A stretch of DNA of 21,401 nucleotides, taken from positions 1 through 21,401 of the forward strand of contig CAIMWY010000072.1 in assembly GCA_903845315.1 (NCBI GenBank). The letters are read 5' to 3'. The position numbers were made by a program, and so were the translations under genes. Positions within the stretch are counted from its first letter, which is position 1. Each line of letters begins with the position of its first letter. Below the pieces are notes generated by a model. That model saw nothing but the letters and a program-made list of their open reading frames with translations, made no database searches and was not told where the DNA came from. Below, in pieces: positions 6,190-15,153 of this stretch. Source of the DNA: an uncultured Burkholderiales bacterium (GTDB lineage Bacteria > Pseudomonadota > Gammaproteobacteria > Burkholderiales > Burkholderiaceae).

Positions 6190-9100
6190 TCAAGCTGCTT
6201 GCAAGCTTTGATACCCGCTGTCAGAGTTAACTACCAACAAGTCCTGCACCGTCACATCCGTTTCAATAGGAACAAAAGCCAGTGGGGCGGCATCTGAAGG
6301 CGAAGCCGTGTTGCACATCTGGTTAAACAGCAAAGCTTGGCGAACAACCTCTGCCACTTGTGCATCGGCTACTGCTGTGGCATGTCCTGGTTCATAAGCC
6401 AACATCGCGTCTGCCAACAGAGCTGTGCTGCCGTCTGTGCGTGTGAAGGCTGAATTGCCCATCACCACCGCATCGCTTTCGCCGCTGCCACTGTTGGCTA
6501 GCAATGTCCCTGCATCACGCATTTGGCCATCCGACTTCAGGTTGATGCTGGCAATATTTAGCTCGATGAGTGTTTTGAATTCACCAACATCTGTTACGCC
6601 ATTGCCGTTGGCGTCTTGCCAAACAGCGAACTCTGCAAACTTGTCATCACCTGCATCAAGTAGGCCATTGCCATTGGTGTCTAGGGCTTGCAAACCTTCC
6701 AAGTCCGTTTGGGCATCGGCCTTGAGGGTTTGAAAACCGAACTCTGAAGCATCTGTGATTTGATGGTTCTGGTCCTTGTCCCACACCAACACGCCATCGT
6801 CGTTGCCTGCCCAGGCCATCTTATCTTGGATACCGTCAAAGTTCACATCCATCGTGACATTGGAGTTTTGTAATGAGGTGAAGTGAACGCCGTCGCCGTT
6901 GAGGTCAAGGATGACGGGGGGGTAGTAAACACCCGAATATTTAGTAAAGAAATTCCAATAACTAGGTCCAGAAGGATTCAATCCATCGACGGTCCAAGTA
7001 AGAAAATTTTCCAAACCCTGTTCATCAACAAGTTTCCAGGTTATTTCGAAATAGTTAATTGCCCAGAATCCTGCTGCATTAATATTCCATGAAAGGTTGT
7101 GGTTTTTTGTATCTATTACAGCCCCGGCTTGAGTCTGCGAAAAATATTGCATTTCATCTCCTTCAACGTATCCTTTTGCTGAGTCAAAATATACTTTTAC
7201 TGTCTCGGGTGATTCATCGCTTATTACATATCCATGAAGATACCCAGAAATAAAGTTTCTCCATGTTCCATCGTCAATGGCCATAACATTCGGACGCTCT
7301 GTTACGTATTGAATATAAGGGTACTGATTTGGAGCTTGTCTGACATTCACATAAGCCGTCGCCCAAGTCTGCCCGCCATGTCCGTCATCTGACAAATAAT
7401 CAAACGATGCAGCGCCCGTAAATCCCGTCGTGGCTTGAAACTGCACTTGACCATTCACGATGGATGCATGGCCGTTCGCGTGGTCTCTCACGGCACTGAC
7501 GATCAACGAGTCGCCATCCACATCGCTGTCGTTGCTGGTCAACTCACTGAAAGCCACCGTCACGGGTGTATTTTTATAAGTATCGAACTTGTCATCCACA
7601 GCCACCGGCGCATCGTTGACTGCGGTGACAGGAATCACGGCTTGCACTACGGCTGATTCAGCCCCTGCGGCATCGCGCACTTTGTATTGAAACGATGCGT
7701 TACCGTTGTAGTTGGCATTGGGCGTGAACACCACATTGCCATTGCCGTCCAAACTGACCGAGCATCCCGAAGCGTTGCCAACCCAGCTCAAACTCAATGC
7801 GCTGCTTGCGTCATCAATGTCGCTGTCGTTTGCCAACAGGATCGTTTTATTGATGTGAAAAACTGCATCCTCGCTAGCCCCTGTCACGATTTCTCCTTGT
7901 GCACTGGGCGCATCGTTCACGGCGTTCACAACAACCGTTGCGATCACTGCATTGGATTCCAAACCATCAGGGTCTTTGACCCAGAAGGTGAATGTTGCAT
8001 TGCCGTTGTAGTTGGCGGTCGGCGTGAACACCACATGACCACTGGCATTCAAATATGCCGTGCCACCTGCACCCGACTGGACACGAGAAATTGCCAAGCT
8101 TGCTTGCGAGTTATCTACATCTGTGTCGTTTTGCAGCAAGGCACTGCTCAATATCGTCAGTTGCTGATCTTCCACACCCTGAACCGTCTCACCCGTTGCC
8201 ACAGGCGCATCGTTCACGCTCAGCAGCGTGATCGTGGCGGTAGCAGATGCTGTGCCTCCATTGCCATCGTCGACGGTGTAATCAAAGCTGGCGGTTCCGT
8301 AGTAGTTTGCATCGGGTACAAACAAAATCGTGCCATTGGCGTTGAGCGTCACGCTGCCGTGCCGTGCATTTGAAACGGCTTTGATGGTGAGCACTTGTCC
8401 GTCCGTTGCCACATCCACATCACTGTCGTTTTGTAGCAAGGCAGTTTGGCTAAATAGCAAACGGGTATCTTCCGATGAGCTGATAGTTTCACCAATTGCA
8501 ACCGGTACATCGTTGACAGCGGTGATGGTGAATGCTGTCGTTGCCTGTGACAAGCCACCACTTTGATCGCGCACTTGGTACACAAAGCTCGCCACCCCGT
8601 GGTAGTTAGCATCTGGCGTAAAAACAACCTCGCCATTGACCAAGGCCACGGAGCCATGCGTCGCGTTGCCCACGGCACAGACGGTCAAGCTATCGTTCAC
8701 ACCGCCCAATAAAGCGTTGTTGCTGTCCGCGTCGGTGTCGTTGGATAACAAGCTAGCAAAACTGATGTGCAATACGTTGTCTTCTGCAATACCGCTCACG
8801 CTGTCATCATGGGCGACAGGTACGTCATTGACCTGGGCCACATTGATCGACAAGGTGCCTGTTGAGCTTGCACCTGCACCATCGCTCACGGCGTATTGAA
8901 AACTTGCGACGCCAAAATAGTTTGCATCGGGCGTGAAAGCAATGCGTTGGCTGCCATCGGCTTGCGTAACAAAACCCACGGTGCCATGCGTGGCGTTGCT
9001 GACTGCGGTGATGCTCAGCACCTGGCCGTCGGTGGCCACGTCTACATCGGTGTCGTTGGTTAATAAATCAGATGGGATAAACCAAAGCGCGGTGTCTTCG

Positions 9101-12100
9101 TTGGTGCTGACTATTTCGCCCGTTACAACTGGCACATCATTGACGGCGTTGACGGTGATGCTCACACTGGCGTCTGTGGTGCCTCCGAAGTCGTCGCTCA
9201 AGGTGTAGGTGAAGCTGGCTGTGCCGTGGTAGTTGGCGGTGGGGATGAATTGAATGTCGCCGTTGGCGAGCATGCTCACCGTGCCATTTGTCGCGCCCGA
9301 TACGGCGGTGATGCGCAATACCTGGCCGTCTGTGGCTGTGTCCACGTCGCTGTCATTGGCCAGCAGTTGTGCTTGGGTGAAGGTCAATCCCACATCTTCG
9401 TCTGTGCTGCTGGTCTCGCCCACCGTGACGGGTGCGTCGTTGACGGCTGCAAGGTTAACGGTAGCCACTGCGGTGGCGTCCCCCCCGTTGCCGTCACTCA
9501 CGGTGTAGTTAAAGCTTACCACCCCGTGGTAGTTGGCGTCTGGCGTGTACTGCACGGTTTGTGTGCCGTCGGCGTTGTTCACCAAACTCACCGTGCCATG
9601 GGTCTTGCCGCTGATGCTACTAACCCCACTCAGGCTTAGCACTTGACCATCGGTGATGGTGTCTACGTCGTTGTCATTGGCCAAAAGATTACTGTCTGCT
9701 ATGTTGAGCGTGGTGTCTTCGTACGTGTTAGTGCTCTCGCCTTCCACCACAGGCGTGTCGTTGACAGCCCCAATGCTTAAAGTCACCGTGTTGGTACTTG
9801 TGGCACCGAAAGTATCTGTCACCACATAGTCAAAAGTCGCTAAGCCGTGGTAGTTGGCATCCGGCAAAAACTCAATTTGCCCTGAACTCAACAAACGCAC
9901 TGTGCCGTGGCTGGCATTGCCCACACTTTGCACCGACAGGCTGTCGCCATCAGTCAACACATCGTTGTCGGTGTCGTTGACCAATACATCCGCTTGTTCA
10001 AGAATGATGAGTGTGTCTTCCGTGCCATCAAAGCTGTCACTCTGACTGACTGGCGCGTCGTTGACGGCACTCACACCCGCCACAACAAACGCAGTGCTGG
10101 TGGCACCTGATACATCGGTTATTTCGTAACTGAACCTTACATTCCCGTGGTATTGCGCATCGGGCACGAGGTTGATCGTGCCATCCGTGTTGAGGGTGAC
10201 CGTGCAATGCAAGGCATCAAACACCCGGCTGATGGTGAGGACGTCGCCATCGGTCGCAATATCGTTGTCGGTGTCATTCGCCAACAGCTGTGCTGAGGTC
10301 AACACGATGGCGCGGTCTTCTTGGGTGACAAACACATCACCCAGCGCTGTCGGGCTATCGTTGACTGCAAGCACCGTCAAATTAACACGCGCGTCTGTGT
10401 TGCCCCCATTGCCGTCGCTCACGGTGTAGGTGAAACTGACTGTGCCATGGTAGTTGGCGTTGGGGATGAAGCGGATGTCGCCATTGGATAGCATGCTCAC
10501 AGTACCGTTGCTCGCGGCTGATACGGCGGTGATGGTCAGCACTTGGCCATCGGTGGCAGTGTCTACGTCGCTGTCATTTTTTAAGAGTTGTGCCTGGGTG
10601 AAGAAGATGGGAATGTCTTCATCCACACTGGCTGTGTCTTGTTGGGTAACGGGCGCGTCGTTCACGGCGCTGACGTCCACCTTGACGGCGGCAGTGGTGC
10701 TGCCGTTGTGGCTTGCATCGTTGCCATCGTTGACGATGTAGGAGAATTGGGCTGTGCCATGGAAATTGCTGTCCGGCACAAAACGGATGCGTCTATCTGC
10801 CAACAAGGTTGCCATGCCATTCTGAGCGGCGGCAATGCCTGTGATGCTGAGCACCTGACCATCGGTAGCCGTGTCCATATCGCTGTCGTTGCTCAGCAAG
10901 TCTGCCACGTTGAAATAGATGGCCGTATCTTCTTGTGTCTTCCCTGTTTCACCTTGCGTTACAGGCGCATCGTTGACAGCCGCAATCACCAGTGTTGTGC
11001 TACCCATGGTGCTCAAACCATATTGGTCTGTCACCGTGTAGGTGAAGCTGGCATCGCCATGAAAGTTGGTGGTGGGCATGAACACCACCACACCGTCGTT
11101 CAAGCTGACCTGTCCGTTCACCGCGTCTGCAACCGCTGTGATGGTGAGTGCAGGTGCATTGGCATCCGCACGCGCGTTGGGGCTGCTGTCGTTGGCCAAC
11201 AAGACGTTTTGGCTCAAACGCAGCACCACGTCCTCGGTACCGGGTAAAGTTTCTCCACTGACCACGGGGTAATCTAGCGTTAGACCAGTGGCTGCACTTG
11301 CGCTCACACTGGACGTGGTGAACGATGTATCTGGCGCTGTTGTCGGTGTTGCTGCTGCACTGCTGGTAGCAGACGTGCTGTCTGAACTGGCTTTGCTGCT
11401 GGTTGCGCTGCTGATCACCACCGCCTTGACCACCACCACAGTTGCCGCCTGTGTCACAGGGCTGGCTGGCGTTGACGAAACAAAGACCGGCGAGGACGTG
11501 CTACTGGATGTGGTTGTAGATGTGGCTACGGTTTGCACCGTCTGCCTCCCTTGCACCAGCGACACGGGCGCAGAGAACACCTCAGCCTGCTTGACGACCA
11601 CTTCTGCTGGCGTGGATGGTGCAGGTGACGTGTTTGGCGTTGTGCTCGAAGTCGGCAGGGGGGTGGTGAACTGGTTGTTGGTGCTCACCGCGTTGGCGCT
11701 GTTGCTGCTAGGGTTGGCGCTGTTGCCAGCGCTGACCACATTGGCCTGCACCGCTGCTGCCTCTGCCGCACTGGCGGTGGCCCCTAAACCGACCGCGCCT
11801 AAAACCCCCAAACCCGCCGCCCCAAACATGCTGCTGCCTGCACTCTCAATCATGTCTTGTGTGACAAGGCGAATTTCATTGCTCGACAACGCCTGAGTGC
11901 TGGGCACAAAAGCCAGCCGCGTCTCTGGCACGCGGATGCCATTGGAGGCGGGAATGGCTGTTGGGGCTGCGTCACTTTTGATGCGACTGTCGCCCGCCGA
12001 TAAGGTCACCTGCGCATTGGACTTGACTGGCGCTTGTGTGGGCGCATCACTGACCACCCGCGCATCCCCAGCCGCGACGGTGCTTTGTGTGGTTTGATTT

Positions 12101-15100
12101 GCTGCTGTTTTAACAGGGCCCAAATCTGTGGCCCCTGTCGCTGTTGTCTCTGAGGGTGCCCCATCCACGTTGCCGCCACCGTGCCTGTGTGCTTCTTGCT
12201 CTGCGGTGCCTTCCCAGTCGCCCGTGCGCAGGGCTTGTTGCTCGTAGGTTTGGTCGCGCTTGTCCACCCATCGTGTGCCACCTTCATCGGTGATCTGCAC
12301 TTGGCCTTGGTAGCCTTCGTGTTCCAAGACCGTGCCTGCGTCTAGGGTGCGCAGCGTACCGTCGGGGTTGACTTCTCGTATCTGCGTGAGTTTGATGCCC
12401 TCTGTATCTGCTTTGAGGCTTTGTGCTGTCAGCGCATCGGTGTGGCCGTCGGCGTAAGTCACTTGGCCTGTTTTGAAGTTGATGCTGCTGATGTGCTGGC
12501 CAGCCAAGCTGCTGGCTTCGTTGGCTGCCTGTACACCGTCTTGGTTGACATCGACCCACAGCCGTATAGCTGCAAACGCCGGGTCGCTCATGTCAATCGT
12601 TCCGTCCCCATTGGCGTCTAACCACTCGATGTTGTTACGCTGTTGGTCCGCGTTGGCATTGGCCAGTCGTGCTTGGTCGGTGGGATTGTCTTCGCTGGTG
12701 TTGCCGCCTAAATTCAAGATGTCGCGGGTTTCGATCAGACCGTTGCCATTGAAGTCAATGGTCAGCACCGCTTGCAAGTTGCCTGCGCTGTCTGTGTTAG
12801 CCACTGCTTGGGTTTGCTCAAAATACCCATCGCCCTCGACATCGCGCAGCACTTGCGTGAGTTGGGTTTGAGCCGCTTGCACACCGGGGGTGTCGCCCAG
12901 GTGCACCACAAGCGCCCCAAATGTTTGGCTCTTGAAGTCGGCGCTTTCTGCTGCATTACCTTGGAGGGCAAAGGCTTGGCTGCTGTCACTGGACAGTCCG
13001 CCTAAACCTGCATGCACTTCTCGATGAATTTGTTCGTCATTGGCACCTGTGTCTTGCAAGTGCTGCACGCGCTCTTGCAGCGTCTGCACTTGCCATGCAG
13101 GAGCGAGGCCGCCGTTGCTGCTCAAGGTCTCCAGTAATTTCTGCGCAATGCTCTCGCTAAATATAGGCTCATGGAATGTGGTGCCATCGGTCATGGTGAC
13201 CTCTAGCCACGCACCACCCGTTTGGCTGCTGTAGCCGACTCGCGGAATCAAGTACGGATTGATGGCCACGTCGTCTGCGCTGCTGGGGTTCTTCTCGTTG
13301 ATGGCTTGCACCACAGCTTCGAGCAAGCTCTGCACACCTGTGGCCAAGTTGTTGGCCACATCACCACCGCCACTTTGGTTGTAGTCGATGGTGTGTTGGA
13401 TGTTGCCGTTGGCATCCCAACTAAAATGCACAGCACCGTCTGGGGGTGGGGGTGGGTCGTCGTCGCCGAAGAGGCCGCCCAAAGCACCACCGATAAATCC
13501 GCCAATGACACCGCCCAATGGGCCCGCAACGTACATACCCGCCAAAGTACCGATGCTTTGGGCTGGGTTGTCTTCCAAGTGTTTGAGCGCCAGCAATGCG
13601 CTAACGTAAGGGACTTCGCTGCTGCCCAACATGCTGTTGAGCGCTTCGTCGACCGCTTGATCGCTGAGCTGGTTGATACCGCTGGCAATGATGAGTCCAT
13701 CACCGCTTTGCACGCCCTGCGCTAAATTGAGCCAACCCGCAGTTTCTGCAAAGTCACCTGGCAGGTTGTTGCCTGTCCCACCAAACGCCGCACCAAGACC
13801 GTCTACTGCGTTGTAAAAGCCCAGCATTGCACTGAGTTTTCCTATATCGCTCAAGTGATCCCAGTTTTGAAGGTTATTCAAGCCGTTGAACAAACCTATG
13901 CTTTGAAAGATATCACTCGAATCGATGTCGACGTTCTGTGCCTCTGATTCCACCGGAAATGTACCGCTGTTGTCTGCAATCAAAATTCCTTTACCAATAG
14001 GCACTTGAGGGTTGCTGAATGCGTCGACTAAGGCTTCGTTGATTTCTTGTGCTCTAGGTGTCAAGAATGGGTTTTCTGGTGGTAAGTCCAAGCCATTCAC
14101 GCCCCCCAAAGTACGCTTGAACACATCTTGAGGAATCGGCAGCTTGTGACCTGCGACGATGCTGTTGAGATCGGCACTGTCTCCGTATTGCTCTTTGAGG
14201 TACGAAGAGAACTGCTGCACTGTCATGTCGTAACGCTTGGCAATGCTGCTCACCGTGTCGCCGGGCTGCACCGTCACCGCGTTATCGCCGCTGTAGCTCG
14301 GAAGTGCTGTGGCGGGGTTGAAAACGGTAGCAGGCGGCGTAACCGCATCGGGGTTGACAGTGCCACGACCTGAGCCTGCTGTGTCAGCAAAGTTGTAGTC
14401 GGTGGTGTGGTCGGAATGACTACTCAGCCGTGTCTCAACACGAACGGCGTTCATGATGGCAGCACCATCGCCTGTTCCCATTGGGTCGCTATCAACACCT
14501 TGCACGGGTGGCATATTGATGTCGACATGAACACCACTCTGACTTGCCAAAGATGTGTTTACGAATTGGGCGATGCCATGGCCCCCGGGTGATTCATAAC
14601 GGAACGTCTCACCGACCATATTGCTACCGGGCAAGGTCGAAACCGAATCGCTACTTGCAATGTGATTCGTAATATTTGGATGATTCCCCTCAGGAATTAG
14701 ATTTCCAGTGCCATAGGGATTGAATGCCGTTGCCCGTAGCTGAGGGTTTTCTGCCCCTAGCACTTGAGTGATGGAACCGCCTAGAGAGTGACCTGTAAGA
14801 CTCAGGTCGGAACTAGTAGTTCCACCATCATCAATGATTTTGTCCAGTGATGCTTGCAAAAATGCACGTGCATCTGCAATTTGATCAGGAAGTCGACCCA
14901 AGCCCATTTGCAAATCAGCGACGCCATCTTTGATGGGCTCGCGATCAAACTCAGTACCCCGGCTCACCAACTCATACTTGCCTGTATCTAAGTTCTTTAG
15001 TAACGCACCTTGATAACCTGTTGATGTTTCGCGTGATACATCAACAACCACCCATCGATTACCGTTTGGGTCTGTGATGGTTTGACCTTTGTTGGCATCA

Positions 15101-15153
15101 CCTAATTTATAAGACTTATCTGCAAGAAACGCTTCGTTGACGTCATAACTCAT
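6190..15153 (-). CDS. Giant lipase-LysM-cadherin-like repeat protein (2987 aa), probable secreted or surface protein
   Basis: Domains in order: residues 1-250 resemble a class 3 lipase / alpha-beta hydrolase, with nucleophile motif TGHSLGGS (Ser123), a probable acid in SSDSV (Asp169) and His192 in GGHGIAQF. A LysM domain (about 291-342, VQPGDTVSSIAKRYDMTV) should bind peptidoglycan. Residues 533-563 form a glycine zipper (GGVIGGFIGGALGG), followed by acidic and Pro residues. EF-hand-like loops lie near 800, 846 and 868 (DANGDGTIDMSD). A second Gly/Ala zipper spans 1104-1136, then a Ser/Thr/Pro-rich linker to about 1290. Thirteen tandem repeats of about 100 residues fill 1294-2609. An unrelated module (about 2610-2743) and a calcium-loop region with DLNGDG, DTNGNG and DANGNG end the protein. 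There is no signal peptide. C-terminal calcium loops suggest type I secretion, but classic GGxGxD nonapeptides and HlyB/HlyD/TolC genes were not seen. Only four cysteines were found. The start has AAGGAGA 7 bases upstream and overlaps the upstream stop. Adhesin, secreted lipase or antibacterial effector are all possible. Confidence 0.88.
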   Translation of the reverse strand: MSYDVNEAFLADKSYKLGDANKGQTITDPNGNRWVVVDVSRETSTGYQGALLKNLDTGKYELVSRGTEFDREPIKDGVADLQMGLGRLPDQIADARAFLQASLDKIIDDGGTTSSDLSLTGHSLGGSITQVLGAENPQLRATAFNPYGTGNLIPEGNHPNITNHIASSDSVSTLPGSNMVGETFRYESPGGHGIAQFVNTSLASQSGVHVDINMPPVQGVDSDPMGTGDGAAIMNAVRVETRLSSHSDHTTDYNFADTAGSGRGTVNPDAVTPPATVFNPATALPSYSGDNAVTVQPGDTVSSIAKRYDMTVQQFSSYLKEQYGDSADLNSIVAGHKLPIPQDVFKRTLGGVNGLDLPPENPFLTPRAQEINEALVDAFSNPQVPIGKGILIADNSGTFPVESEAQNVDIDSSDIFQSIGLFNGLNNLQNWDHLSDIGKLSAMLGFYNAVDGLGAAFGGTGNNLPGDFAETAGWLNLAQGVQSGDGLIIASGINQLSDQAVDEALNSMLGSSEVPYVSALLALKHLEDNPAQSIGTLAGMYVAGPLGGVIGGFIGGALGGLFGDDDPPPPPDGAVHFSWDANGNIQHTIDYNQSGGGDVANNLATGVQSLLEAVVQAINEKNPSSADDVAINPYLIPRVGYSSQTGGAWLEVTMTDGTTFHEPIFSESIAQKLLETLSSNGGLAPAWQVQTLQERVQHLQDTGANDEQIHREVHAGLGGLSSDSSQAFALQGNAAESADFKSQTFGALVVHLGDTPGVQAAQTQLTQVLRDVEGDGYFEQTQAVANTDSAGNLQAVLTIDFNGNGLIETRDILNLGGNTSEDNPTDQARLANANADQQRNNIEWLDANGDGTIDMSDPAFAAIRLWVDVNQDGVQAANEASSLAGQHISSINFKTGQVTYADGHTDALTAQSLKADTEGIKLTQIREVNPDGTLRTLDAGTVLEHEGYQGQVQITDEGGTRWVDKRDQTYEQQALRTGDWEGTAEQEAHRHGGGNVDGAPSETTATGATDLGPVKTAANQTTQSTVAAGDARVVSDAPTQAPVKSNAQVTLSAGDSRIKSDAAPTAIPASNGIRVPETRLAFVPSTQALSSNEIRLVTQDMIESAGSSMFGAAGLGVLGAVGLGATASAAEAAAVQANVVSAGNSANPSSNSANAVSTNNQFTTPLPTSSTTPNTSPAPSTPAEVVVKQAEVFSAPVSLVQGRQTVQTVATSTTTSSSTSSPVFVSSTPASPVTQAATVVVVKAVVISSATSSKASSDSTSATSSAAATPTTAPDTSFTTSSVSASAATGLTLDYPVVSGETLPGTEDVVLRLSQNVLLANDSSPNARADANAPALTITAVADAVNGQVSLNDGVVVFMPTTNFHGDASFTYTVTDQYGLSTMGSTTLVIAAVNDAPVTQGETGKTQEDTAIYFNVADLLSNDSDMDTATDGQVLSITGIAAAQNGMATLLADRRIRFVPDSNFHGTAQFSYIVNDGNDASHNGSTTAAVKVDVSAVNDAPVTQQDTASVDEDIPIFFTQAQLLKNDSDVDTATDGQVLTITAVSAASNGTVSMLSNGDIRFIPNANYHGTVSFTYTVSDGNGGNTDARVNLTVLAVNDSPTALGDVFVTQEDRAIVLTSAQLLANDTDNDIATDGDVLTISRVFDALHCTVTLNTDGTINLVPDAQYHGNVRFSYEITDVSGATSTAFVVAGVSAVNDAPVSQSDSFDGTEDTLIILEQADVLVNDTDNDVLTDGDSLSVQSVGNASHGTVRLLSSGQIEFLPDANYHGLATFDYVVTDTFGATSTNTVTLSIGAVNDTPVVEGESTNTYEDTTLNIADSNLLANDNDVDTITDGQVLSLSGVSSISGKTHGTVSLVNNADGTQTVQYTPDANYHGVVSFNYTVSDGNGGDATAVATVNLAAVNDAPVTVGETSSTDEDVGLTFTQAQLLANDSDVDTATDGQVLRITAVSGATNGTVSMLANGDIQFIPTANYHGTASFTYTLSDDFGGTTDASVSITVNAVNDVPVVTGEIVSTNEDTALWFIPSDLLTNDTDVDVATDGQVLSITAVSNATHGTVGFVTQADGSQRIAFTPDANYFGVASFQYAVSDGAGASSTGTLSINVAQVNDVPVAHDDSVSGIAEDNVLHISFASLLSNDTDADSNNALLGGVNDSLTVCAVGNATHGSVALVNGEVVFTPDANYHGVASFVYQVRDQSGGLSQATTAFTITAVNDVPVAIGETISSSEDTRLLFSQTALLQNDSDVDVATDGQVLTIKAVSNARHGSVTLNANGTILFVPDANYYGTASFDYTVDDGNGGTASATATITLLSVNDAPVATGETVQGVEDQQLTILSSALLQNDTDVDNSQASLAISRVQSGAGGTAYLNASGHVVFTPTANYNGNATFTFWVKDPDGLESNAVIATVVVNAVNDAPSAQGEIVTGASEDAVFHINKTILLANDSDIDDASSALSLSWVGNASGCSVSLDGNGNVVFTPNANYNGNASFQYKVRDAAGAESAVVQAVIPVTAVNDAPVAVDDKFDTYKNTPVTVAFSELTSNDSDVDGDSLIVSAVRDHANGHASIVNGQVQFQATTGFTGAASFDYLSDDGHGGQTWATAYVNVRQAPNQYPYIQYVTERPNVMAIDDGTWRNFISGYLHGYVISDESPETVKVYFDSAKGYVEGDEMQYFSQTQAGAVIDTKNHNLSWNINAAGFWAINYFEITWKLVDEQGLENFLTWTVDGLNPSGPSYWNFFTKYSGVYYPPVILDLNGDGVHFTSLQNSNVTMDVNFDGIQDKMAWAGNDDGVLVWDKDQNHQITDASEFGFQTLKADAQTDLEGLQALDTNGNGLLDAGDDKFAEFAVWQDANGNGVTDVGEFKTLIELNIASINLKSDGQMRDAGTLLANSGSGESDAVVMGNSAFTRTDGSTALLADAMLAYEPGHATAVADAQVAEVVRQALLFNQMCNTASPSDAAPLAFVPIETDVTVQDLLVVNSDSGYQSLQAA
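7327..11280 (-). repeat. Thirteen tandem cadherin-like (tandem-95 type) repeats inside the giant gene
   Basis: The array codes for 13 units of about 98-108 residues (roughly 300-320 bp). Each carries an EDT-like start, LLANDSDVD, TDGQVL, a GTV strand, PDANYHGTASFTY, SDGNGG and a closing AVNDAP. Closing motifs lie near 10970, 10655, 10352, 10052, 9750, 9437, 9138, 8822, 8508, 8208, 7912 and 7612; the last unit lacks one. Such units form Ig/cadherin-like beta domains strung into long fibres, with Asp-rich loops that fit calcium binding between domains. Units 3 and 7 are strikingly alike even at the DNA level, while units 1 and 13 have drifted most. Copy number could change by recombination. Confidence 0.9.

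Noticed and set aside
6174..6215. Hairpin between the convergent Bug and giant genes
   Set aside because: Only a weak 5-bp stem is formed, it lies mostly within the last codons of the giant gene, and no T tract follows.
7687..8373. Long plus-strand open frame opposite the repeat array (228 codons), with similar ones at 10588-11247 and 11288-11896
   Set aside because: They mirror the periodic, codon-biased repeat gene on the minus strand. Their proteins are low-complexity or lack any recognisable fold, and the opposite frame is open for almost 9 kb with clear domains.
7327..11280. Periodic repeats considered as a CRISPR-like or satellite array
   Set aside because: The period of about 300 bp, open reading frame throughout, and protein-level conservation with DNA drift show a coding domain array rather than a CRISPR or satellite.
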